Below are positions 16,673-24,097 of a stretch of DNA of 43,198 nt, one piece after another. Below the pieces are notes generated by a model. That model was given only the letters and a program-made list of their open reading frames with translations, was not told where the DNA came from and ran no database searches. The translations under genes were made by a program, and so were the position numbers. Numbering within the stretch: position 1 is the stretch's first letter; every line of letters starts with the position of its first letter. Origin of the DNA: Polyangiaceae bacterium (GTDB taxonomy: Bacteria; Myxococcota_A; Polyangia; Polyangiales; Polyangiaceae); contig JAICQQ010000051.1 of assembly GCA_025937785.1 (NCBI GenBank), forward strand, positions 1 to 43,198, in the 5' to 3' direction.

Positions 16673-17170
16673 TCAGTCGTAAGCGGTGATGAGCTTTACG
16701 CGGAGAAACTCGACGCTGCTCAGCCCGTCGGTGTGGAGTGCGGGCACCACCGCCCAAGAGCTTTCGTAGCTCGACGAGCTGCAGTTCTTGTAGAGTTCGA
16801 GCAAGCCGTGTCCTTTGGCAGAGCCAGCGGACGTCTCGTCACATTCCACATAGTCGTTGCTATCGAAGTCATGGAAGATGAGGCGGGCCGTGACGTTGGC
16901 TTCACCGCCGATGAAATAGCGAACATTCACCTTGGTCAGAGTCGAGGGAGTGAAGGTCGTGTCGCTGGTCGGAAGCGAGCAAACAATCGGTGATAGTGGT
17001 CCATACAAGGCGAGACCTGACTCGGGCGAGAAAGTGGATAACGCTGTCCCGTTGATGCTGGGCTGGCAGGCCGCCCCACTCGCCCGGTAGACCACAGCGG
17101 CATCACCGACCGCGGGTGCCAGCACGATCCCCAAGCCGCCCAACACTATGGGTATTCTCCACGTACGCAT
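16673..17170 (-). CDS. Small secreted protein, paralogue 1
   Basis: 165 residues from ATG 17170, preceded by GGGAGG at good spacing. The signal peptide is MRTWRIPIVLGGLGIVLAP with cleavage near AVGDAAVVY. The mature domain has four Cys at positions matching its downstream paralogue (AACQP, IVCSLP, VECDET, KNCSSS) and is predicted to be beta-rich. The two copies are tandem, each with its own ribosome site and similar upstream DNA, which indicates duplication of the whole transcription unit. The family and role are not recognised. Confidence 0.72.
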   Translation of the reverse strand: MRTWRIPIVLGGLGIVLAPAVGDAAVVYRASGAACQPSINGTALSTFSPESGLALYGPLSPIVCSLPTSDTTFTPSTLTKVNVRYFIGGEANVTARLIFHDFDSNDYVECDETSAGSAKGHGLLELYKNCSSSSYESSWAVVPALHTDGLSSVEFLRVKLITAYD

Positions 17171-17205
17171 CCTAACCTCCCGTGATTTCTCCGCGCCCGT
17201 TGGGT

Positions 17206-17233
17206 AATCTACACGAGGCCGCGGCGCTGTCAA
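17206..17233 (-). promoter_or_regulatory. Sigma70-type promoter of secreted paralogue 1
   Basis: On the minus strand, TTGACA (17233-17228), a perfect -35 match, is followed after 16 bp by TAGATT (17211-17206). Transcription would start near 17199, giving a leader of about 30 nt with the GGGAGG ribosome site. A block just upstream, containing CCATGG and GTCCGTT on the plus strand, is conserved in front of the paralogue. Confidence 0.6.
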
Positions 17234-17294
17234 GAATCCATGGTTGTCCGTTTTGATCCACTTCTCACCGAACGCTCACTCGAGAAAATAACGG

Positions 17295-17516
17295 TCACGA
17301 GGACTTGAGGCGTGGTGGCAACAGGCGGGCGAAGAGCGCTGCGACGCCTGCAGGTTCGGACGCACGGCGTCGTGTTTCGCCTTGGGGAGCGTTCGCGCGT
17401 CCTGCCAGGACGGCGCGACCTCTTTCGAGCACTAGCTGGTCCAAAAACTCCGGCGCCTCGATCGACGTCAATCGAGCCAGCGGGTCAACCGAGTTGGCGC
17501 GTTTGCGATCGCTCAT
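17295..17516 (-). CDS. Small protein translationally coupled to the ECF sigma factor
   Basis: 73 residues (MSDRKRANSVDPLARL to PPRLKSS). Its ATG overlaps the sigma-factor stop as ATGA, which is the main evidence that it is real. It has no membrane helix and no zinc-binding His/Cys motif of anti-sigma factors. It is basic, with a short helix-prone segment APEFLDQLVLERGRAVLAG. It may be a soluble partner of the sigma factor, or the remnant of a longer anti-sigma gene. No family is recognised. Confidence 0.55.
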   Translation of the reverse strand: MSDRKRANSVDPLARLTSIEAPEFLDQLVLERGRAVLAGRANAPQGETRRRASEPAGVAALFARLLPPRLKSS

Positions 17517-18082
17517 GAGCGTGCCTTTCGGGCGATAGCGCGAGGCTGTGGGCAGGTGTGTGCACGCTCGATCTCGGCGGCGAGGCGCTGGCGGGCGCGC
17601 GCCAGGCGTTGACGGAAGGTCGCGTCGCTGATGCCGAGGGCCTCGGCGGCTTGGGCGCTCGAAAGCTCGGCGACCCCCACGAGTAGCAGCACCTCGCGGT
17701 CCCGCTCGCTCACGGCTTCGAGCGCTGCTTCGAGCGCGTCGGTTTCGCTCGTCGCCGCGAAGCTGCGCGCGGTGGTCTCGACGTGCCGCCCCCAGGCCAA
17801 GAATCGGCTGAGATCGACCACCTGCGCCCGGCGGTAGCTCAGGTATTCACGGCGGGCGACGGTGTGGAGCCAGGCGCGGAGGTTGGTATCGTCGTGCAAC
17901 CGGGCGGCGTGGCGGGCGAGCTTCAGCCAGACGTTCTGGAATAGGTCGGCGGCCACGTGCGCGTCCCCGCTGAGTCGCAGTAGCATGCCAAAAAGACGAT
18001 TCTTTTCAGCAAAGTACACCTGTTGAAAGGCCTCGGCGCTGCCCCGGCGGAGGGCTTCGAGCAAGAGCTGGGAGTCGTGCAT
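17513..18082 (-). CDS. ECF-type RNA polymerase sigma factor
   Basis: 189 residues from ATG 18082, preceded by AAGGA; an upstream TTG in frame is less likely. The sigma region 2 pattern is clear: AFQQVYFAEKNRLFGMLLRLSGDAHVAADLFQNVWLKL with following LRAWLHTVARREYLSYRR. Region 4 is AVSERDREVLLLVGVAELSSAQAAEALGISDATFRQRLARARQRL, with its helix-turn-helix. It would redirect RNA polymerase to a specific regulon. The gene is divergent from a small membrane protein across a symmetric control region (18116-18182). No classical membrane anti-sigma factor follows; only the coupled 73-residue ORF does. Confidence 0.92.
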   Translation of the reverse strand: MHDSQLLLEALRRGSAEAFQQVYFAEKNRLFGMLLRLSGDAHVAADLFQNVWLKLARHAARLHDDTNLRAWLHTVARREYLSYRRAQVVDLSRFLAWGRHVETTARSFAATSETDALEAALEAVSERDREVLLLVGVAELSSAQAAEALGISDATFRQRLARARQRLAAEIERAHTCPQPRAIARKARS

Positions 18083-18115
18083 GCAGTCCTTGGACAACAA
18101 ACGCGGCGCGTAGTG

Positions 18116-18182
18116 CCCCTGTGACAGGGATTCAGAAACGTCGGCAGCTGGGTCCGTTGATCATGAATGCCTGTCACAGGCG
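18116..18182. promoter_or_regulatory. Dyad-symmetric divergent control region
   Basis: Two copies of the near-palindrome CCTGTnACAGG (18118-18128 and 18170-18180) lie 52 bp apart centre to centre, about five helical turns, so they face the same side of the DNA. They are flanked inwardly by ATTCA / TGAAT (18130-18134, 18164-18168). Between them, GAAAC (18135-18139) and CGTTGA (18155-18160) are separated by 15 bp. That resembles an ECF promoter for the rightward gene, and because of the symmetry about CAGCTG (18145-18150) a similar but weaker TCAAC...CGTTTC arrangement reads leftward into the sigma gene. Autoregulation by the sigma factor and a dimeric regulator bridging both sites is inferred. 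Confidence 0.6.
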
Positions 18183-18247
18183 CCCGCCATCGCACGTTTT
18201 TCCAGCACACGTTTTGTAGCTGAACCAACCAATCAGGAGTTCTAGTG

Positions 18248-18625
18248 ATGGAGACCGCAATCTTGCATTTCAGGGACGGGGGCTGGCCGATGTTCCTGAT
18301 CCTCGCTGCTGGTATGGTGGGCCTGGGTGCCGCCGGGCGGTTCGCGTGGCGGGGGGAGCATCAGTTGCTCGGATTCATTCGCTGGAACCTCGCGACGCTG
18401 CTGTTCTCGGGCCTGTTCGGGTTCTGCATCGGGATGATGAAAGTGTTGGCGTACATCCAGGTCGGACCCGCGCCTGACCAGCGCTTATTGGTCTTGATGG
18501 AGGGGACGCGCGAGGTGCTGAACAATCCCAGCGCTGCGCTGATGTTCGCGCTGCTCGTGACGCTGCTCACGGCGGTGGGGCTGCGTCGCTTTCCGCAACC
18601 GAACCCCAGCGCGGTACCCCGCTGA
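18248..18625 (+). CDS. Small membrane protein (possibly MotA/TolQ/ExbB-like)
   Basis: 125 residues from ATG 18248; a GTG one codon earlier is an alternative. AGGAG lies just upstream. It has three hydrophobic segments (WPMFLILAAGMVGLGAAGRFA, NLATLLFSGLFGFCIGMMKVL and ALMFALLVTLLTAVGL). The opening DGGWPMFLILAAGMVGLGA recalls the first helix of MotA/TolQ/ExbB proton-channel proteins, but the protein is too short for a full member. Being divergent from the ECF sigma gene and carrying a possible ECF promoter, it is a candidate target of that sigma factor. Confidence 0.62.
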   Translation: METAILHFRDGGWPMFLILAAGMVGLGAAGRFAWRGEHQLLGFIRWNLATLLFSGLFGFCIGMMKVLAYIQVGPAPDQRLLVLMEGTREVLNNPSAALMFALLVTLLTAVGLRRFPQPNPSAVPR

Positions 18626-18667
18626 TGGCACGGTGCTGTCGCGCTGACGCGCTGCCGAACGGGTGTA

Positions 18668-19684
18668 TCACAGCACCTGCCAGTCGAGTCCCAACGTCAG
18701 GATCCAGCCGAGCAGAGACGCGCCGCTGCGGTCGGAGAGCAGGCCTTCGCTATCGAAGCCGGACTCCGAGCGTACGCGCACCAAGTTGAAGCTCAGTTGG
18801 GTCCCCACGCGCACGGCCAAGCTGCGCGAGACGCGGATGCCGACGTCTGCGCCCGGCGCGAGCGCGAACCACATGCCCTCGGTTTGGCTGTCGGCGTCCG
18901 GCAGCAGCATGCCGAACCAGGCGTCGAGACACATCTTGCCGATGGCGTCTCGTCCAAGGCTGCCGTAACAGGCTCCCAGTAGGCCGGTGAGCATGCCAGG
19001 TGCGCCGAAGCCCTCGGAGGACAGCTCCGAGCCTTCGACCAGATAACCCGCGCCCAGGCGCGCGGCGAATTGGTCGATGCTGTGTTCGCCGCGCAGCCCC
19101 AGACCGACGGCGCCCGTGGGAAACACGCCGACCGCTCCGATCGCTTGTGCGCCGAGCATGCCGCGGGGCAGGGGGATCGGGGCTGCGCGCTTGGGGCGGG
19201 CGGGAGCAGGCCTCGGCTTTGGTTTCGGCTCCGCCGCGGGCGGAGGCACGCGTTCGATCACCATTGCGAGCGACAGTCCGAGGATCTCCTCCAGGCGGGC
19301 GCAGTCGTCGACGCCCGTGAACTCGCGAGCGTTGTCCGAGGTCCAGTCGGGGTCGCCCTCGACCTGGACGGAATACCGCACCCACAGCTTCGGGTGCTGT
19401 TCGCCGGCGATGAACACCGAGACTCGGCGATCGACGCGATCGCTGGCGGTCCAGTTGCGCGCGACCGCCCGCACGACTCCGGCAGGCGTCAAGCAGTCGC
19501 CATCGAAGTGGAGCTCCACGGCATCCTTCAGCGCCCGCGTCGAGGGACCGGGCAGCTGCGTTTCGACCGCGCTGCCAGCGCTCTCGGGGCCGGAGACCGT
19601 GGACTGGGCGCGCCCCCAGTTGGCCGTGCCAAGCAGCAAGCACAGGATCGAGCCCTGAATCCAGGCACGCAGCGGGGAAGTCAG
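18668..19684 (-). CDS. Outer-membrane-type beta protein, coupled to P450, probable CTG start
   Basis: The conservative start is TTG at 19639, but that truncates the signal peptide. Reading upstream in frame reaches CTG at 19684, which overlaps the P450 stop as CTGA and follows AGGGA at good spacing. It gives TSPLRAWIQGSILCLLLGTANWGRAQS, a normal signal peptide. A TAG lies just above, so no longer start is possible. The N-terminal half has one Cys pair (GDCLTPAG, VDDCARLEE) and resembles periplasmic domains of myxobacterial outer-membrane proteins. A Pro/Lys-rich linker (EPKPKPRPAPARPKR) leads to a Gly-rich beta-barrel-like half ending WILTLGLDWQVL. The role is unknown. Confidence 0.65.
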   Translation of the reverse strand: MTSPLRAWIQGSILCLLLGTANWGRAQSTVSGPESAGSAVETQLPGPSTRALKDAVELHFDGDCLTPAGVVRAVARNWTASDRVDRRVSVFIAGEQHPKLWVRYSVQVEGDPDWTSDNAREFTGVDDCARLEEILGLSLAMVIERVPPPAAEPKPKPRPAPARPKRAAPIPLPRGMLGAQAIGAVGVFPTGAVGLGLRGEHSIDQFAARLGAGYLVEGSELSSEGFGAPGMLTGLLGACYGSLGRDAIGKMCLDAWFGMLLPDADSQTEGMWFALAPGADVGIRVSRSLAVRVGTQLSFNLVRVRSESGFDSEGLLSDRSGASLLGWILTLGLDWQVL

Positions 19685-21219
19685 GGGCGCTGTTCCCTAC
19701 GCCGCAACCGAATCCGCAAGTTCTGCGGGCCCATGATGAAAGCCATGTGTTCTTTCACGTCGCTGGCTCGCCCCACGCGTTCGACCACGAAGTTCTTGTA
19801 CAACAGGCCCAGGACCATGCGTATCTCGAGCAGCGCCAGGCTGCGGCCCGGACAGATCCGCGGCCCGGACCCGAAAGGGACGTGGATCGATCGGCGTTGC
19901 AAGCTAGCCACCGCTTCCGGATCGAGCCAGCGCTCCGGATAAAACCGCGTCGGTTCCGGGACGAAGTCGGGGTTCTTCCCGGTGGCCCGCAACAGCAAGG
20001 CGACGTGCGTCCCGCGCGGGATGACGACGTCTTGGAGCACGGTGTCCGCGGCCGCGGTCAGCGACGCGAAAGGAACGACGGGGCGGAGCCGCAGCGCCTC
20101 GTTGGCGACCGCTTCTGCGTACTCGAGCTCTGCCGCGGCGCTTGGGTCTGGCGGTATTGCGTCGCTGCCGAGCACGCGGTCGACCTCGTCCTGGAGCCGC
20201 TGTGTCACCTTGCGTGTTTCCAGGAGCTCGTGGATGACCCAGGCGATCGTGTTGGCGGTGGTGTCTTCGCCTGCCAGCAGCATGGTCATCATGTTGCCGC
20301 GGATCATGGTTTCGTCGAATGGCTCACCCCGTTCGTCGCGCGTGACCAGCATCGCCTCGAGCAAGTTCTGGGGTCGTAGCTTGCGCTCGGGTTCGCGCTG
20401 CAGGCGCTGGCGTGCTTCGAGGATCACCTGACCCAACCATTCTGAAAGCTCAGCCTGCGCGCGATCCATGGCCCGATCGCTGGGAAGACGGAGCACGCGC
20501 CAATAGGGCACCAATGCGCTGAGCCGCTGCGTCAAGACTCCGAAGATCTGTTGCAGGTGACGTTGGATGCTGTCGTCGTGTCGTTCCAGGGTGTTGCTGT
20601 CGCGCGCGAACGCAAGCGACGAGGTCACGTCGACGGTGAACGACATCAGCTCTTTCTGCACGTCCAGCACCATGTCGTCATCGGCGGCGCGTTGCCAGCG
20701 GCGGAGCAGTCGCTCGGACACGGTGTGCAGCGTGCCGAAGAAAGCTGCCAGGTTTCGGTGCGACAAGGCGGCCATCGCGAGGCGGCGCTGCGCGCGCCAC
20801 TCGTCGCCCTCGGCGGCGAACACGCCCGCGATCCGCATCTCGCGCATGATGGGTTCGATCAGCTCGTAGCGTTGGAAGCCATCGGGACGGTTCCGCAGCA
20901 CGGTCGCGGTGACTTCCGGATCGTCGAAGACCACGAAGCGGCGTGGACCCAGGTGCACCTGGTACGGGCAACCGTACTCGTGCGCCCAGTCTTCGAGGTT
21001 CTGGTGGAGTCGATGCAAACTGATCTGGTGCACGTTGCCGAGTCCGGGCAGACGCGGCGGATGGGGGAGCTCGGCCGGATGCCGCAGCCGGCGGCGCGTA
21101 CCGCTCACACGCCGGCGGGGTGTGGTGCCGGTCGTCTCCTCGCTCGGTAACGGCGCACCAGCGCGCTCGACGCTTGCGCCATTGCCGGCTGGGGCGCTGG
21201 GTTCCCTCGAGCTTTTCAT
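19681..21219 (-). CDS. Cytochrome P450 monooxygenase
   Basis: A 512-residue haem-thiolate oxygenase. The I-helix oxygen-activation motif AGEDTT (316-321), the K-helix ExxR (Glu374, Arg377) and the haem-binding PFGSGPRIC (448-456, ligand Cys456) are all intact. The N-terminus is a basic, Pro-rich, non-membrane extension of about 55 residues, so the enzyme is probably soluble. The helix-rich body with LPGLGNVHQI and ExxR-PERW regions looks like the eukaryote-like/BM3-side P450 group rather than the short bacterial class I type. No ferredoxin or reductase gene is nearby, so redox partners are elsewhere. The substrate cannot be inferred. It heads a two-gene unit with the outer-membrane-type protein downstream. 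Confidence 0.95.
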   Translation of the reverse strand: MKSSREPSAPAGNGASVERAGAPLPSEETTGTTPRRRVSGTRRRLRHPAELPHPPRLPGLGNVHQISLHRLHQNLEDWAHEYGCPYQVHLGPRRFVVFDDPEVTATVLRNRPDGFQRYELIEPIMREMRIAGVFAAEGDEWRAQRRLAMAALSHRNLAAFFGTLHTVSERLLRRWQRAADDDMVLDVQKELMSFTVDVTSSLAFARDSNTLERHDDSIQRHLQQIFGVLTQRLSALVPYWRVLRLPSDRAMDRAQAELSEWLGQVILEARQRLQREPERKLRPQNLLEAMLVTRDERGEPFDETMIRGNMMTMLLAGEDTTANTIAWVIHELLETRKVTQRLQDEVDRVLGSDAIPPDPSAAAELEYAEAVANEALRLRPVVPFASLTAAADTVLQDVVIPRGTHVALLLRATGKNPDFVPEPTRFYPERWLDPEAVASLQRRSIHVPFGSGPRICPGRSLALLEIRMVLGLLYKNFVVERVGRASDVKEHMAFIMGPQNLRIRLRRREQRP

Positions 21220-21431
21220 GCGACCTCGTCCGTTGGAGAGTACCTAGCAGAATCGACGCCGCGCAAGCCGAGCGATGCCGAAAGCCGGCGGGTGACGGCC
21301 TCCCGACGCTGGACCGGGGCGGTTCGACTGAAGGATTGAAGGCGGGCTGGCTGAGGCCACGGCCACGCACCCGACCTCGCATTCGAGGCCGGAGCCGGAG
21401 ACTCGGGCGCGTGGTAGAACCGTGCGCTGCC

Positions 21432-22052
21432 ATGCGCGCTACGGTACTGGCTCTGGCGTGCGCCGGGGGGAATCTGCTCTTCGGAACCAGCGCGCGCGCC
21501 GAACCTTTCACGCAGCGACAGGCTCAGCTCGCCGCGGCTTTCGCCTACGGCGTGTACGTTGGCGAGGCTTCGGACGTGATTCCCTCGCCGTACGGCGTTG
21601 GGGTCGGGGGCCGCGCCGGATACACGCTGGGCCCCGGCCTCTACGCCGGTGCCGAGGGGAACTACTTCTTTGGTGCCAGTCGCAGCTTTCCCGAATACGG
21701 CGACGTCGAAGGCTCCTTGAACATCCTGCACTACGGCGTCGTCGCCGGCTACGACCTCGGCGTGAACCCGTGGTTCGTCGTGCGGCCGGTGCTGGGTGTG
21801 GGCGCCGCCCGCGTGACCGCGGTGGTCAGGGTCGAGGGACTCAGCGGTGATGTCAGCCAGACCGGCTTCGTCCTGGCCGCCGGCGCCGAAGCGCTCGCAG
21901 GTTGGGAACCGGCGTTCTTCGGGCTGGAGGCGCGCTACACTTCGTTTTATGTCGACACGGCGCCGCTCGACGATATCCCAGGGCTCGAGCTGGACGACAG
22001 CGCGCGACTCGACGGGTTATTGTTCGGCTTCAAGGCGGGCATGGCCTTCTGA
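21432..22052 (+). CDS. Small outer-membrane beta-barrel protein
   Basis: 206 residues from ATG 21432 with signal peptide MRATVLALACAGGNLLFGTSARA. The mature part is Gly/Tyr-rich with alternating strands (YGVGVGGRAGYTLGPGLYAGAEGNYFF, LHYGVVAGYDLGVNPWFVVRPVLGVGAARV) and ends LFGFKAGMAF, a C-terminal Phe typical of outer-membrane barrels. It looks like an eight-stranded OmpA/OmpW-type barrel. It is divergent from the P450 gene, and its stop lies only 2 bp from the stop of the convergent lipoprotein gene. Confidence 0.75.
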   Translation: MRATVLALACAGGNLLFGTSARAEPFTQRQAQLAAAFAYGVYVGEASDVIPSPYGVGVGGRAGYTLGPGLYAGAEGNYFFGASRSFPEYGDVEGSLNILHYGVVAGYDLGVNPWFVVRPVLGVGAARVTAVVRVEGLSGDVSQTGFVLAAGAEALAGWEPAFFGLEARYTSFYVDTAPLDDIPGLELDDSARLDGLLFGFKAGMAF

Positions 22053-22054
22053 GG

Positions 22055-22729
22055 TCAGGGTGGGGGAATGGCGTGGCAGTCGGCTCCCGACAAGCCCGCT
22101 CCGTCCGACACCGCGGGATGACCCGGATCGAGGTTGATGACCCATTGGCGCGCCGCGGGCGGCGGGCCCACGACCTCGCTGACCACCTGCGTCGGATTTT
22201 CACCCGCCGCGACTCGGCTCTCGACCTGCTTGGCCTGATCCAAGTCCATGAACGGCACGGCCACCTGCATGTTTCCCTGCACGTAGTTGTTGCCGTCGAG
22301 GCAGCACGGCGGGTCCAGGTTCGAAAACGTGAACGACTCGAGCCGGCATTCACCTGCCGGCGGGTTCGGCAGCTCGCGACCATCGCAGTTCTTTTCCGCC
22401 TGCACGCGGGTGGCTTGTGCGCTCGCCATCATCATCATGCTGCACTGCCCCGCAGCGCACAGAAAGCTCGTCTGAATGCTGGCCGTGCTGCGATCGAGGG
22501 TGATGCAGCGGTGCGTGCACACGTCGAAGCGGATCGGATAGCCGGGTGCTGTATCCGGACCCGTCGAGCCGGTTGCGACGTTCGTCGGCATACACACGTC
22601 GCCTGTCACGAAATAGGCGCGGAACGTGTCCGGTACCGGAATCGGCACATCGTCACCGCCCGAGTCCGAGCCACAGCCCGACACTCCCAAGAGCAAACCC
22701 AAGGCGCGGATGCGTGCGAGTCTGGCCAC
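22055..22729 (-). CDS. Cys-rich hypothetical lipoprotein
   Basis: 224 residues from GTG 22729. Signal MARLARIRALGLLLGVSGC gives lipidated Cys19, then an acidic tether (GSDSGGDDVP). The mature domain has at least ten Cys (VCMPT, DVCTHRC, FLCAAGQC, KNCDGR, ECRLES, PPCCLDG, ADCHAI), suggesting several disulfides. It contains a run of Met residues (CSMMMMASAQ). No family is recognised. It sits back to back with the beta-barrel gene. Confidence 0.7.
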   Translation of the reverse strand: MARLARIRALGLLLGVSGCGSDSGGDDVPIPVPDTFRAYFVTGDVCMPTNVATGSTGPDTAPGYPIRFDVCTHRCITLDRSTASIQTSFLCAAGQCSMMMMASAQATRVQAEKNCDGRELPNPPAGECRLESFTFSNLDPPCCLDGNNYVQGNMQVAVPFMDLDQAKQVESRVAAGENPTQVVSEVVGPPPAARQWVINLDPGHPAVSDGAGLSGADCHAIPPP

Positions 22730-22874
22730 GGCCCAGAACCTACAGCAAGCCAGCGCGCGGTTCGAGCAGAACCCGTGAGTGCAGGCTCCCCGTGCGGTGT
22801 CGGCCGCGAGTCGGGCAGCTTTTTGCTCACCGTTGCGCTGCGTTTGCTCGCTTTCGACTCGGCGACCACGCTCG

Positions 22875-23759
22875 CTACGTGCCGGCCGCAGTTGCGCGTC
22901 GCGGCGCTGGCCAGAGCTTGCGGAGCAGGCCTTGCGCGAGCAGGGTGCCGAGACCGCCGAGGGCGATCGCGACGATGATCACGCCGAAGAGGGAGCTCGT
23001 GCGGTCGCTCTTGCCGAGATGCAGCGGCAGATACCAGCCGTAGGCGGCCACCACGCCGAGCACGGGGGCAAAGCCGGCGAAGCTCACCAGACGCGAACCC
23101 GCCAGCCAGAGGCTGACGCCGAGGCCCGCGAGCATCACGCCGACGAGCGCGCGTGCCCAGAGCGGATCGTCGAACAGGGCGAGCTGGATCTGCCGGCCCA
23201 TGCTGCCGCTCGCGCTGTCGAGGTGGGCACGGATCGGACCCGCGCCGGGCAGGCTCAGGTGGTAGCGTTCGCTGTCGTGCACGGACTGGTTGGAGCCGCG
23301 GCCCGTGGTCACGACGTGATTGTGGAACTCGGCCGCGAGCGTCCGCTTGGCGTGGTCGCGCTCGAGCACGACGGAGACCTTGCCTTCGGCGTCGTCGCCA
23401 GCGCTGGGGGAGGCGAGCTCGACGAAGAAGTTCGTGGCGCCGCTGGGCAGCGTGAGCTCGGCGTCGGGGCGAGTCGTCGAGAGCGCGGCTGCATGGATGG
23501 GGGTGGGGGGTAGCACCGCGCGCCAGGTAGAAATCTCGGACGCGAGCGCGACCGCGAACAGCGAGAGGAGGGCCCAGCGCCGCGCGCGATCACCCAGTTC
23601 GTTGGCTCGGACGAATGCCCAGCCAGCGAGCGCCAGCGGTACCGCCAACGCAGCCCCCGTGATGATCTGGTCGCGGGCAAAGCCCATGCGATACGCCAGC
23701 AGCACCCCCACCACGGGGACCACCATGAGTACGGGGTGCAGAGAAGGTCGAGATGTCAT
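22875..23759 (-). CDS. Multi-pass membrane protein with periplasmic domain
   Basis: 294 residues from ATG 23759; the frame extends another 150 codons upstream but that part lacks coding character and runs toward the divergent exporter operon. About seven hydrophobic segments are visible. Three are at the N-terminus (VLMVVPVVGVLLAY, ITGAALAVPLALAGWAF, WALLSLFAVALASEI), then a soluble domain of roughly 110 residues (TPIHAAALSTTRPDAEL to SMGRQIQLALF), and about four at the C-terminus. It is divergent from the adaptor/ABC operon, perhaps sharing regulation. No family is recognised. Confidence 0.68.
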   Translation of the reverse strand: MTSRPSLHPVLMVVPVVGVLLAYRMGFARDQIITGAALAVPLALAGWAFVRANELGDRARRWALLSLFAVALASEISTWRAVLPPTPIHAAALSTTRPDAELTLPSGATNFFVELASPSAGDDAEGKVSVVLERDHAKRTLAAEFHNHVVTTGRGSNQSVHDSERYHLSLPGAGPIRAHLDSASGSMGRQIQLALFDDPLWARALVGVMLAGLGVSLWLAGSRLVSFAGFAPVLGVVAAYGWYLPLHLGKSDRTSSLFGVIIVAIALGGLGTLLAQGLLRKLWPAPRRATAAGT

Positions 23760-24097
23760 CGGGTGGCTGTCCTGTACGGTTGGGTCGGTGCGACGTGAAG
23801 CGCTGCGGCGATAGTCGTAGCCGCTGGGAATCTCAAGAAGATTTGCTCGGTGCGGCGGCGTGGACTCGTGGTCGCTCGAGACGATCGACGTCGTCAACAG
23901 TCGAACCCTGCCTTCATTCCCGCGCGACAGAACCTTGCCGTGGGTCGGCTTTGCTGTGCCGAGCGTCGCCCGCGTCCGCGGACGCTTGAAAGGCTGGCTG
24001 CCCTCGTGGTTGAGTGTGCGGGCCCGCGAGCCTGTGTGCCGCGCGGTTGCACCCCGGAGCGTCGTGAAACAGACTCCGGCGCTCCACGGTAGCCCGC
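23760..24097. other. Divergent control region of the exporter operon, no gene
   Basis: This 338-bp stretch between a leftward membrane protein and the rightward exporter operon shows no plausible gene. It contains a 14-bp perfect palindrome, GCGTCCGCGGACGC (23972-23985), about 113 bp before the adaptor start. It is a reasonable candidate operator; no regulator can be assigned. Confidence 0.5.
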
